From Vicinamibacteria bacterium (GTDB lineage Bacteria; Acidobacteriota; Vicinamibacteria; Vicinamibacterales; UBA2999): a stretch of 46,490 nucleotides of DNA. Below are positions 38,923 to 46,490 of this stretch, in pieces. The stretch lies in contig JAICQE010000010.1 in NCBI GenBank assembly GCA_025938035.1, forward strand, positions 1-46,490, read 5' to 3'. How positions within the stretch are numbered: position 1 is the stretch's first letter; every line of letters starts with the position of its first letter. The notes beneath the pieces are model-generated. The model saw nothing but the letters and a program-made list of their open reading frames with translations, ran no database searches and was not told the origin of the DNA. A program made the translations under genes and the position numbers.

Positions 38923-39369
38923 ATGAGTCGCACGTTGAAAGCATCTCTGCTATCGGTGATAGCTGTCCTTCCGGCCGCGGCCCTTGCGCAACAGTCGGTC
39001 CCGTTGCAGCGTGGCGTCAGTGTGCAGATGCCCGTGACACGCAATGCTGTGGCGGTGCCGGCTGCCGATACTCAAGACGCTCTGGTCGTCGCGCTGACCG
39101 CCGACGGCACCGTATACCTGGGTGGCGACCGACTTCCGGCGCCTGCTCTGGCGGATCGCGTGCGGAACGCATTAGCCACCCGGCGTGAGAAGACGCTCTA
39201 TATCAAGGCCGACGCTCGCGTCCCCTATGCACGGCTCGTTGAGGTCATCGACGCGCTGCAAACATCCGGCGTCGAAGGTTTGACTCTGCTGACCGCACAA
39301 CAGGACGTGGCGGACCAGAAGAGCCGGCCCGTTCCGCCGAAGGGCCTGGAGTTCCAAAGGAAAGCCTGA
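38923..39369 (+). CDS. Secreted ExbD/TolR-like periplasmic domain
   Basis: A 148-residue protein with AAAGGAG 8 nt before the ATG. The N-terminus is a cleavable signal peptide (LLSVIAVLPAAALAQ), not the single TM helix with a conserved Asp found in true ExbD/TolR. The rest matches the ExbD periplasmic fold: ALVVALTADGTVYLGGDRLP, ADRVRNALATRREKTLYIKA, RVPYARLVEVIDALQTSGV. With no membrane helix it cannot couple to the proton motive force as ExbD does, so it must do something else in the periplasm, perhaps peptidoglycan binding. The next gene follows by 19 nt. Confidence 0.75.
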   Translation: MSRTLKASLLSVIAVLPAAALAQQSVPLQRGVSVQMPVTRNAVAVPAADTQDALVVALTADGTVYLGGDRLPAPALADRVRNALATRREKTLYIKADARVPYARLVEVIDALQTSGVEGLTLLTAQQDVADQKSRPVPPKGLEFQRKA

Positions 39370-39388
39370 CTCCAAACGTGAGGCCTCT

Positions 39389-40261
39389 ATGCGACAAATC
39401 GCCCTCCTGATCGTCGGACTGGCGCTCTCGGCATCGTTCCTCACGCACGCACAATCACTGTCTTTCGAGGTCGTATCGGTGAAGCCGACGCCGCCAGGAA
39501 CACAGAATGGCGGCGTCCAGATCTCGCCAAGCGGCCGCGTGACGTGGACGAACGTCACGCTCCAGGCGATGGTCACCGCTGCCTATCAGCGGTCCAGATG
39601 GGATTCGGGTGAGATTGTCGGAGGCCCCGACTGGTTCGACGAGGCGCGCTTCGACGTTGTCGCCGTCGCACCGGGAGGATTGCCCCGTCCGGACGCCGAT
39701 GGGTTCCCCTCGCGGCTCCTGGCCATGATCCGCGCTGTGCTCGAGGATCGCTTCAAGCTCGTCGTGCACTGGGAAACGCGCGAGCGGCCGATCTACAACC
39801 TCGTGCTGGATCGCGCCGACGGTCGCCTGGGACCGAAACTGGTTCCCGTTACCGTGGATTGCGCGAAAGTGGGGGCCGCGATCGTAGCTGGCACTCCACC
39901 AGTTCCACGACCGGGACGAGGGCAGGAGTGCAATTTCAGTCTCACCTCCAGCGCCGAGCCCGGCTCGTTGCAAGGCAATGCCGTGACGATGGCCGTGCTG
40001 GCGGGCTTTCTCGGAGTCGAAGGAGACGGGAGAGAGGTTGTCGACCGCACTGGTCTCTCAGGCACGTTCGACATCGACCTGCTGTACTTCCCAGAACTCC
40101 CCAGTGTCTCAGCAGAGAAGCTAGCCCTCGATCCGAAGTTTGCGGGGCGTGCCGGACTGGTCACCTCGCTACGGGAACAGCTGGGCCTGAAACTCGAACC
40201 GGCGAGAGGTTCCGTTGAAGTGCTCGTCATCGACCGTGCCGAACGGCCTACGGAGAACTGA
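39389..40261 (+). CDS. TIGR03435-family exported protein
   Basis: A 290-residue exported protein of the acidobacterial 'soil-associated' TIGR03435 family, whose function is unknown. Signal peptide (ALLIVGLALSASFLTHAQ), then the family opening FEVVSVKPTPPGTQNGG, the IVGGPDWFDEARFDVVAVAP block, DRFKLVVHWETRERPIYNLV, and the closing VVDRTGLSGTFDIDLLYFPE and LGLKLEPARGSVEVLVIDRA. All blocks are present, so it looks intact. It follows the ExbD-like gene and probably shares its promoter and operator. Confidence 0.93.
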   Translation: MRQIALLIVGLALSASFLTHAQSLSFEVVSVKPTPPGTQNGGVQISPSGRVTWTNVTLQAMVTAAYQRSRWDSGEIVGGPDWFDEARFDVVAVAPGGLPRPDADGFPSRLLAMIRAVLEDRFKLVVHWETRERPIYNLVLDRADGRLGPKLVPVTVDCAKVGAAIVAGTPPVPRPGRGQECNFSLTSSAEPGSLQGNAVTMAVLAGFLGVEGDGREVVDRTGLSGTFDIDLLYFPELPSVSAEKLALDPKFAGRAGLVTSLREQLGLKLEPARGSVEVLVIDRAERPTEN

Positions 40262-40334
40262 GATGGTCGATCAGTCTGGAGTCGGCATCTGGACGTGCTC
40301 GACGACAACACGGACCGATGCAGCCGCAAGCCGC

Positions 40335-40757
40335 CTACTTCTCTGTCGGATCGCGGCCGTCTCGTGGCGCGCCGATCCCGGACGAGCCCATGAACAAACG
40401 GCGGCCGTCCGCGAAGGTGAGATCGCGGCCGTTGGCTCTGTTCGTGCCGTTCTTCGCACGATACCCGTCAACGAGGATCTCGGTGCCTTCGGGTAGCGAG
40501 GCCCGCGTCAGTCCTCTCCGCAGCAACGTGTTTGGAGTGCCCCCCTCGATCATCCAGCGGGTGATGGTGCCGTCTGGTGCTTTCACGTCGATGTGAATCC
40601 AGGTATGCGGATTGATCCACTCGACTTTGGCGACGGTCCCGCGCAACTGAATCGGCTTGCTAGCGTCGAATTCAGCGGAGAACGCGTGATGCGCAAACGC
40701 TGGCGCAGCGATTCCCAGGTACAGCGCGATGGCGACGGCAGGATATCCGGCGCGCAT
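40335..40757 (-). CDS. DUF6152-type periplasmic protein
   Basis: A 140-residue exported protein starting at ATG 40757, within the TGATG overlap with the preceding gene's stop. A signal peptide (VAIALYLGIAAPAFAHH) is followed by the family's HHAFSAEFDASKPIQLRG and VEWINPHTWIHIDVK, beta-rich with conserved His-His and NPHTW. The rest is a small beta domain (ILVDGYRAKNGTNRANGRDL). Function unknown; such genes often accompany the larger protein encoded just upstream. It is the most downstream gene of the TonB operon. Confidence 0.85.
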   Translation of the reverse strand: MRAGYPAVAIALYLGIAAPAFAHHAFSAEFDASKPIQLRGTVAKVEWINPHTWIHIDVKAPDGTITRWMIEGGTPNTLLRRGLTRASLPEGTEILVDGYRAKNGTNRANGRDLTFADGRRLFMGSSGIGAPRDGRDPTEK

Positions 40758-41761
40758 CACTGTTTGCCCTTCAACGCTGCCCGCTCTTCCTCGCGCGCGC
40801 CGCTCAGGATGCCTTCCATCCCGTAGTTCCCCTCGTGACAGGCATACTCGAATATACCTTCCCCGGTTACCACGAACGGGATGGCCAGTGTCCATGGCCT
40901 GGTGAACGTCGTTGGATCCTCGATGGTGACGCGGTAATCGATGCGATCCGGCGCCACGCGCGTGAAGCGCTCGACCAGATGCAGGTTCTCTGCAGCACCG
41001 CGGTAGAGCACCTTGTCGGTGAAGTTCGTGGTATCGACCACCAGGGTGTCTCCGTCCCAGCGTCCGACCGAATCGCCCATCCAGTTGCGGATGGACGTGC
41101 TCACGTGCTTGCGCCCATCTGTCGGAATCACACGCGTCCCACCAAGCATCTCGATCTCGATGGCGACGTAACCGGGGCTCTGCGTAATCCGGTAGTTATT
41201 GTTGTAGGCCGACGGACTCATCGCGCCCGGCATTCCGCGGGTGATGCACCGCTCGAACGTGCTGCGATCGAGCCAGCTGTCCGTGCCGCGCCCGCCGGCT
41301 GCCCCGCCGCCGCGATACGCCGGCCGCTTCCCTTCTTCCGCCGCGCGCAGCTTCGCCTCCTGGGTCTGCGGCGGGACGCGACCGTCCGGCGGATCGACGA
41401 CCAGCGAGGTGCGCAGCGATGTCACGGTCGTCCCGCGATCCCACCAAAAGTCGTTGTAGGCACGCTCGACATCCCCGCGCGTGCCTTTGTTGCGTCCTTC
41501 GTCGCCATTCTGCTGCTGCGCGCTCCGCTCGAGCGCAGCCGCTTCCTCACGAGTGAAGAACTCGCGGCCCTTGACGTTGGCGGCGCGTTCGAACGGCGTG
41601 ATCGTACGGTTGGAATACGTCCCCTGCAGGTCAGGATCTCCCCAGGGCGTGCGCGGCGTCTTGTAGCTGCTCCCGGATTGCGCAGTCAGCGGCGCCGTGG
41701 CCAGCGCCGCGACAACACCAGCGATCGCGATCGTCGGAACGCTCAGGAACCGGTGATTCAT
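40757..41761 (-). CDS. Exported protein of unknown function (PWGDPDLQG type)
   Basis: A 334-residue exported protein. Signal peptide (TIAIAGVVAALATAPLTAQ), then TPRTPWGDPDLQGTYSNRT, a motif I associate with a family common in Acidobacteria near TonB receptors. A hydrophobic beta-rich remainder follows, with IVMPG-like segments (RCITRGMPGAMSPSAYNNNY) and VVDTTNFTDKVLYRGAAENL. It ends with a helical tail. No catalytic motif is seen. ATG 41761 gives the signal peptide; a longer frame exists but starts in the intergenic spacer. It is translationally coupled to the DUF6152-type gene by TGATG. Confidence 0.75.
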   Translation of the reverse strand: MNHRFLSVPTIAIAGVVAALATAPLTAQSGSSYKTPRTPWGDPDLQGTYSNRTITPFERAANVKGREFFTREEAAALERSAQQQNGDEGRNKGTRGDVERAYNDFWWDRGTTVTSLRTSLVVDPPDGRVPPQTQEAKLRAAEEGKRPAYRGGGAAGGRGTDSWLDRSTFERCITRGMPGAMSPSAYNNNYRITQSPGYVAIEIEMLGGTRVIPTDGRKHVSTSIRNWMGDSVGRWDGDTLVVDTTNFTDKVLYRGAAENLHLVERFTRVAPDRIDYRVTIEDPTTFTRPWTLAIPFVVTGEGIFEYACHEGNYGMEGILSGAREEERAALKGKQ

Positions 41762-41778
41762 GGCACAGCTCCTTCGGA

Positions 41779-44760
41779 TCAGAAATCGAACTGGGCGGTG
41801 ACCTTCGCGAACCGCGCCGTCAGGATGCCCTGCGGCACCAGCCACGCGCCGCCCGCAATGAACGCCTGGTTGTACGACTCCACAGGATTGCGGTTCAGGG
41901 CGTTATACAGATCGAGCGCGATCTGCGCGCGCTTCCCGCCGAACCGGAACACCTTGCCGACGCGGAAGTCGAGCTGGTTGATCCGGTCGCCAATCACGTC
42001 TCCCGGCTCCACCAGATTGATGTTCGCGAACTGCACGTTGCCCGACAACGGGCGGCCGAGCGACAGACTCACCGTCGCGGACGGGACATTGTAATTGGCC
42101 TCAAGCGCTTCACCCGGGAGGCTTTGGAATGTGCCGCTGACCTGCACGTCGATGCGCGGAATCGTGTACGACCCGAGACCCTTGAAGTCGGTGAGGAACG
42201 GGGGCTCGGTATGGCAATACGGATCCTGCAGCGCGGTTTCCGGCAGCGCGGCGCGGATTTCGCACGTGTCGTCCATGCGCCGGCCGGTGCTGGTGCCACC
42301 CTGGAACGTCAGGCCGCCGCGGATCCGGGCCGTGAAGTTGACCTCCACACCGTTCCAATGGCGGCGGCGGCGGCCGTACACGTCGGCAAACGTCTGGTAG
42401 TTGTCCGTGACGCCGGACAGCGTCGGCACCACATCGTAGAGTCCCGAGATCGTCTGGCCGCCGCCATCCGGCAACCTCGGGTCGGCAGGCGCCACGATGC
42501 TGAACGTGTTGTAGTCGGACGCCAGGGTCGCCCGATTGTCGACCGCGAAGAAGTTGCCGAAGATGCGGCGGAAGTAGCCGACGTTCACTGAGACGCGGGG
42601 CAGCAGCTCCTGCTGCACCTGGATGCCGAAGTTCCAGTCGTACGCGCGCTTGCCCCAGCCAGTCAACGTGTCGGGATCGTACGTCGTGCTGAAGACCGGC
42701 CGCCCGAAGTTCAGGTTGCTGCTCTGGCCGCAGAAGTCGCCGCCCAACGCCCGCAGATCCTGCGTCTGCGGATTCAGCAGGTCGCAATCCGGCCGCCAAT
42801 TTGTGTTCGCGTCGGTCCACGTCCGGTTCGCCGTCGTCGAGACACGCGAGAGCGGGTTGAGCAGGCCGCCGGTGATGGAGCTGCCGTCCGCAGCAGCAAG
42901 GTACTTGCCGGCGTTCACTTTGATCGCCGTCTTGCCGTTGCCGAACACGTCATACGCGGCGCCCACGCGCGGCGTGATGTCGTCGTACGACACACCGTCG
43001 GACGGCTCATACACGATCGCGACCGGGACGAACGGGTTCGGGCCGAGCTGCTGCCGCGGGAAGCGGCTCCACACGTGGTCGTAGCGGATTCCGCCCGACA
43101 CCGTGAGCCGGTCGATCGTCCACTGATCCTGGGCGTAGAATGCGGCGGTGTAGACGTTGGTGTGCACGCGGCCGGGGCCGGCGGTCATCGTCAAGCGGTT
43201 CGGAATCCCGTTGTTCACCCGATAGCTGAGCCACGAGTCGTTCTGTCGCGGATTCGGAAACTTGTTATCGATGAACTGCGCCAGGTAGCCGATTCTGGCG
43301 TTGTGCTGACCCGTGACGAATGCGCCTGCGGCGCGCCAGTTCATCACCGTGCTGTCGGCGACGTACCAGCTGTTCGCGCGGTAGTTCAGGTTCGCGATGC
43401 CGCCGTTGTTGGCGCAGCCGGCGGAGCATTGCTCCTGCACCGGAATCATCCCAGCGCTGTTCTCCAGGTTCGGTTTCGGGCCGTAGCCGAGAATCAGGTT
43501 CGTGCCGAATCCCGCCTCGAAGAGCAGGCGCTGAGTCGCCGGCGAGGTCCACGTCACCTGCTGCACGCGCGGCGGCGACTGGTTGTTGCCGCGCGCCTCC
43601 GGCGCCGTCGTCGCGGTCCCGCCGTCGGTGCACTGCGTGCAGTTCCGCTGCTCGTCCCAGTAGAAATTGAATTTGTTGCGCGCCGTGGCCTGCCACGTAA
43701 AACGCACGCTGACGTTCTTCCAGCTGCTGTCCGCCACCGCCTGATGGCTGTCGTCGGGCGCATATGTCCACGCGTTGACGTTGCCCGCGTTGCGGTTGCG
43801 GAACATGCCGCCGACAACGCGATGGTTGCCCTGGTAGCGGGTGGCCGAGAAGAACCAGAGGCGATCGCGGCGGAGCGGTCCGCCGATGGCCGCGCTCGCG
43901 TCCCAGATCTTCGCGAGCTTGTTCGGCGCGCGCAGGCCCGCCTCGCGGATCCGATCGTCGAAGTTGTTGCTCTGGAACGAGTCGTTGGCGCCATTGGCGA
44001 AGAACGTTCCCGAGAACCGGTTGCCGCCCTGCCGCGGCACGAGGTTCATCGCCGGGCCGGCGTTTTCGGCTTCACCGAGGCCGCCCGACGTGGAAAACAC
44101 AACCTCCTGAGCATTGCCCACGTCGGCGACGGTATACGACACGCCGGTGCCGTTGAGGGACGCGCCGAGCGAGAGACCGTCAACCGTCAGGCGCCCTTCG
44201 TTGCCCGGGCCGCCGCGCATCGCAAAGGTGACGGTCAGCGGTCCGGCGAGACCGCCAACATCCTGGTTGCCGGAGAGCGTGACACCCGGCACGAGCGCCA
44301 CGAGGCTGTGGTACAAGCGGGCGGTCGGAATGGCGGCGATCGTTTCGTTGTCGAGGATGCTCTGCTGCCTGGCATTGGTCACGTCCACGATCGGCGTCTC
44401 GCCCGTGACGGTGACCGTCTCGGCGAGCGCACCGACCTTCAGGTCGGCGTTCACCGATGCCGCAAACGAGCCGGTGATCACGATGTCCTCCCGCCGCACC
44501 GTGCTGAACCCGGCCAGCGTGAACGTGACGACGTAAGTGCCGGGTCGCAGATCCTCGATACGGTACAGGCCGCTGCTGTCCGTCGACGTGGTTCGGACTT
44601 TTTCGATCAGCGCGGGGCTGGACGCTTCCACCGTGACGCCCGGCAGCACGGCGCCGGAGGAGTCACGCACCACGCCCGCAATTGATCCCTGGGCCAGCAC
44701 GGTCGACGGGAGCAGGCAAAACGCCACCAGGACAATTCCGAAACGAAAAGCTGCACGCAT
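41779..44760 (-). CDS. TonB-dependent outer-membrane receptor with N-terminal carboxypeptidase-regulatory domain (Oar-like)
   Basis: A 993-residue outer-membrane receptor importing a large substrate with energy from TonB. Signal peptide (IVLVAFCLLPSTVLAQ), then a carboxypeptidase-regulatory-like beta sandwich (GSIAGVVRDSSGAVLPGVTV, YRIEDLRPGTYVVTFTLAGF), a plug domain (GNEGRLTVDGLSLGASLNGT) and a 22-strand barrel ending in Phe (KVTAQFDF). A TonB box is not obvious. The ATG at 44760 has GAGGAGA 8 nt upstream. Substrate unknown; the companion genes give no clear clue. Confidence 0.92.
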   Translation of the reverse strand: MRAAFRFGIVLVAFCLLPSTVLAQGSIAGVVRDSSGAVLPGVTVEASSPALIEKVRTTSTDSSGLYRIEDLRPGTYVVTFTLAGFSTVRREDIVITGSFAASVNADLKVGALAETVTVTGETPIVDVTNARQQSILDNETIAAIPTARLYHSLVALVPGVTLSGNQDVGGLAGPLTVTFAMRGGPGNEGRLTVDGLSLGASLNGTGVSYTVADVGNAQEVVFSTSGGLGEAENAGPAMNLVPRQGGNRFSGTFFANGANDSFQSNNFDDRIREAGLRAPNKLAKIWDASAAIGGPLRRDRLWFFSATRYQGNHRVVGGMFRNRNAGNVNAWTYAPDDSHQAVADSSWKNVSVRFTWQATARNKFNFYWDEQRNCTQCTDGGTATTAPEARGNNQSPPRVQQVTWTSPATQRLLFEAGFGTNLILGYGPKPNLENSAGMIPVQEQCSAGCANNGGIANLNYRANSWYVADSTVMNWRAAGAFVTGQHNARIGYLAQFIDNKFPNPRQNDSWLSYRVNNGIPNRLTMTAGPGRVHTNVYTAAFYAQDQWTIDRLTVSGGIRYDHVWSRFPRQQLGPNPFVPVAIVYEPSDGVSYDDITPRVGAAYDVFGNGKTAIKVNAGKYLAAADGSSITGGLLNPLSRVSTTANRTWTDANTNWRPDCDLLNPQTQDLRALGGDFCGQSSNLNFGRPVFSTTYDPDTLTGWGKRAYDWNFGIQVQQELLPRVSVNVGYFRRIFGNFFAVDNRATLASDYNTFSIVAPADPRLPDGGGQTISGLYDVVPTLSGVTDNYQTFADVYGRRRRHWNGVEVNFTARIRGGLTFQGGTSTGRRMDDTCEIRAALPETALQDPYCHTEPPFLTDFKGLGSYTIPRIDVQVSGTFQSLPGEALEANYNVPSATVSLSLGRPLSGNVQFANINLVEPGDVIGDRINQLDFRVGKVFRFGGKRAQIALDLYNALNRNPVESYNQAFIAGGAWLVPQGILTARFAKVTAQFDF

Positions 44761-44860
44761 GACGGAGTTCTCCTCTTCTGCCGATCGGGGCCGAGCGGCC
44801 TTCGCACTCCCCGCACGATCTCGCCGCAGATGGCGCTTGTAGCACGATTCTGCAGGCAAG

Positions 44861-46243
44861 TCACTGCCTCCGGTACCAGAACACGTAGTCAAATTGCCGG
44901 TCGCTGAACGTCACGGCAGCGTGGCCGGCGGCGGGGCCGAGCGGCGGCACCGGTAGGACCGCCTGATTCGACAGGAGCACGGCGCCCGGCCGCAGCATGC
45001 GGCCGATGTTCACCAGCGCGAGCGCCTGCTCGAAAGAATCGTAGTAGACGAACACGTTGGTCGCGATCACCAGATCGAACCGCTGCTCGTCCACGAGCGG
45101 CTCGAGCCGCTCGAGGACAATGTTGAGATCGAGCGGCACGACGGACAGCACGACATCCGGTCGAACGCGAACCGCGCGAACCTTCACGGAGCCGGCGGTC
45201 CGCGGGGCAGCGGCAGCAGCGGCCGTCTCGCCGACGCGATCGCCCGCGCGTTTCCAGTACTCCTCCAGGCCGCCGCTCCATCGCTCACCCTCGCCGAGCG
45301 GCAGGTGCATCAGGTAGCCGGTTCCCTCGCGCGCGCGATCGCGCGCGGCCATCAGGTGCTGATTCACTCGAGCGCTGACGTCAAACGTCGTAATCGACAG
45401 CTCGCCGGCGCGGGCGAGGCCGTTCCGGAGCAGCGAATCGGCAACGGCGAACGGCTGTATCGACTGCTCGGGATAGAAATCGTGGCCATCGGCCTTGTTG
45501 ATGACATCAAGGCCAGGGCCGACGATCGCGACCCGCCGAATGCCGCCGGCAAGCAGACCTGATGGGCGAAGCGCCGCCAATGCGTGATCCACGGCGTAGC
45601 TGGAAAGAATCGACGTATCGGACGACAGTCCACGATCGTGGTACAGGCTCGCGTAGCGCGCCATCCACGCGACCGGCTCGGCAGCCGCGTTCGGCGACTC
45701 GAGCACACGCGAGAAATCAGCGTTTTCGGACAACATTCGCTTGCCAACGTCGTTGACAAAATCACGCGCGGCACGGCGGCCGGGGGCCGACGCCAGATCG
45801 ATGCCGCGCCTGCCGAGCATCGACGCCGCCCAGCGCACACGATCGTTCGCGCCCGGTGACCGCATGGCCGCAACCAGATCGTCGAAGCGGCGATCGGCAA
45901 TCTGCGCGAGCGTTGCGCCTGCGCCGTAGCGCTCGACGTCTCGCGGCCGCGCTGGCGGTTGTGCCGTAAAGCTCGTGCCAAACAGCCACAGATTGACGAG
46001 TGAATCTTCGTCGCCGCGGGCCACGCGGGCGCGAATCGCCGCATCGTGCTGGCGCACCCACAGGCGCCATGTCTCGGCAACGGTTCCAGGGGTCGCCTGG
46101 CGAACGGCCGCCGGAAGGTTGGGCCGCAGAGTGCTCCACAGCGGCTGGACGTCGGTGTAGGTGATGGCACCTGTCGCCGAGTCTGGGCCCTGGGCGCAGA
46201 TCGCGACGCTCAGCGCGATGATCGCGGCGGCGGTGACGCGCAC
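44861..46243 (-). CDS. Exported methyltransferase-fold protein
   Basis: A 460-residue protein starting GTG at 46243, with a hydrophobic N-terminus (AAAIIALSVAICAQ) that looks like a signal peptide or anchor. A helical N-terminal half (to about residue 230) precedes a class I SAM-methyltransferase-like region: RRVAIVGPGLDVINKAD resembles motif I, and FDLVIATNVFVYYDSFEQAL then LRPGAVLLSNQ resemble motifs IV to VI. An exported SAM-dependent methyltransferase would lack substrate in the periplasm, so either the N-terminus is a membrane anchor facing inward or the fold has been reused. A -10 box TATACT lies 7 nt before the start. It is the first gene of the TonB operon. Confidence 0.6.
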   Translation of the reverse strand: MRVTAAAIIALSVAICAQGPDSATGAITYTDVQPLWSTLRPNLPAAVRQATPGTVAETWRLWVRQHDAAIRARVARGDEDSLVNLWLFGTSFTAQPPARPRDVERYGAGATLAQIADRRFDDLVAAMRSPGANDRVRWAASMLGRRGIDLASAPGRRAARDFVNDVGKRMLSENADFSRVLESPNAAAEPVAWMARYASLYHDRGLSSDTSILSSYAVDHALAALRPSGLLAGGIRRVAIVGPGLDVINKADGHDFYPEQSIQPFAVADSLLRNGLARAGELSITTFDVSARVNQHLMAARDRAREGTGYLMHLPLGEGERWSGGLEEYWKRAGDRVGETAAAAAAPRTAGSVKVRAVRVRPDVVLSVVPLDLNIVLERLEPLVDEQRFDLVIATNVFVYYDSFEQALALVNIGRMLRPGAVLLSNQAVLPVPPLGPAAGHAAVTFSDRQFDYVFWYRRQ

Positions 46244-46250
46244 GGCGGGA

Positions 46251-46256
46251 AGTATA
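46251..46256 (-). promoter_or_regulatory. -10 box for the methyltransferase-fold gene
   Basis: On the leftward strand TATACT lies 7 nt before the GTG start at 46243, the same layout as at 18334. It would give a leaderless mRNA. Confidence 0.45.
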
Positions 46257-46401
46257 AGACGCGCCGTGATGCTCCATGCGGGCGCGCGGTCGAGAGCGGA
46301 ACGTGCCCGTCGCGATAAGTCGAACTTCAGTTAACTCCGCGCCGCCGCGCCGTCTTCTCGTCCTGCGTCACAGTCCCGCGCGCTCGAATTCATCAAGGAA
46401 T

Positions 46402-46490
46402 TGGTGCCGGGGGTGGGAATCGAACCCACACGACTCTTTCGAGTCCCAGGATTTTAAGTCCTGTGCGTCTGCCAGTTTCGCCACCCCGGC
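46402..46490 (-). tRNA. tRNA-Leu (anticodon UAA), CCA encoded
   Basis: The leftward sequence folds as a class II tRNA: acceptor stem GCCGGGG/CCCCGGC, anticodon stem-loop CAGGA-CTTAAAA-TCCTG with anticodon TAA, a long variable arm (GACTCGAAAGAGTC) and a T-arm with GTTCGATTC. Discriminator A and an encoded CCA (46404-46402) follow. The 5' end is the last base of the window, so the gene is complete. It reads UUA, a rare codon in a GC-rich genome. Confidence 0.95.

Noticed and set aside
1..46490. Insertion sequences, prophage or integrated elements
   Set aside because: No transposase, integrase or phage gene, no target-site duplication and no tRNA-adjacent integrase seen, although a tRNA lies at the right edge.

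Overview
The window is a chromosomal segment of a GC-rich Gram-negative bacterium. The best fit is Acidobacteriota, probably the Vicinamibacteria lineage. This is inferred from the gene families present: a TIGR03435-type soil protein, a DUF6152-type protein, an Oar-like TonB receptor with an N-terminal carboxypeptidase-regulatory domain, a long-type IspH, a PEP-CTERM protein, a TPR-bearing Ser/Thr kinase and several sigma-54 activators. No phage, transposon, plasmid or CRISPR sequence was seen. Gene density is high and most operons are tightly packed.

Layout. 1-1162: ATP-type PEP carboxykinase (cut by the window edge), read leftward. 1308-3725: ECF sigma factor, its zinc-motif anti-sigma partner and ispH, read rightward. 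3846-11896: Spy/CpxP-like periplasmic protein, then a complete tripartite RND efflux operon (TolC-like, adaptor, permease) and a GT87-like membrane glycosyltransferase. 11924-17437 (leftward): GDSL lipase/thioesterase, ABC ATPase and FtsX-type permease (a TesA/YbbA/YbbP-like set joined by ATGA overlaps), then a DksA/TraR-type zinc-finger protein, a ferritin-like protein and folK. 17581-25821: PP2C phosphatase divergent from a 982-residue TPR sigma-54 activator, a PilZ-like protein, an MBL hydrolase divergent from a GAF sigma-54 activator, and an alpha/beta-hydrolase that has lost its catalytic residues. 25849-29602: glycine-zipper lipoprotein, di-haem peroxidase-like lipoprotein, secreted esterase, beta-barrel protein and a small unknown. 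29741-33954: PEP-CTERM protein with a good sigma-54 promoter, then three overlapping or adjacent lipoprotein genes led by a zinc-metalloprotease. 34030-38474: Ser/Thr kinase, response regulator, a membrane protein with a kinase-like dimerisation helix but no ATPase domain, and a GNAT acetyltransferase. 38568-40261: a frameshifted small gene, an exported ExbD-like domain behind a palindromic operator, and the TIGR03435 protein. 40335-46243 (leftward): exported methyltransferase-fold protein, TonB-dependent receptor and two small periplasmic proteins. 46402-46490: tRNA-Leu(UAA) with encoded CCA.

Most unusual signals. First, intergenic regions hold several families of degenerate inverted repeats built from short units: GGACCAA-type 7-mers at two loci, GGTTGCCTG-type 9-mers at two loci, CACGAAG-type units at one locus, and GCCTGAAGGC-type palindromes at four. 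Most start at or within a few bases of a stop codon, and one supplies the only canonical start codon of folK. Second, many genes appear to use a TATACT/TATAAT -10 box only 6-10 nt before the start codon, implying leaderless or near-leaderless mRNAs. Third, sigma-54 signalling looks important: two activators lie in the window, with a sigma-54 promoter in front of the PEP-CTERM gene. Fourth, several proteins are degenerate or cut down versions of enzymes (the GHGLG alpha/beta-hydrolase, the kinase-less sensor, the secreted ExbD domain, the exported methyltransferase fold).
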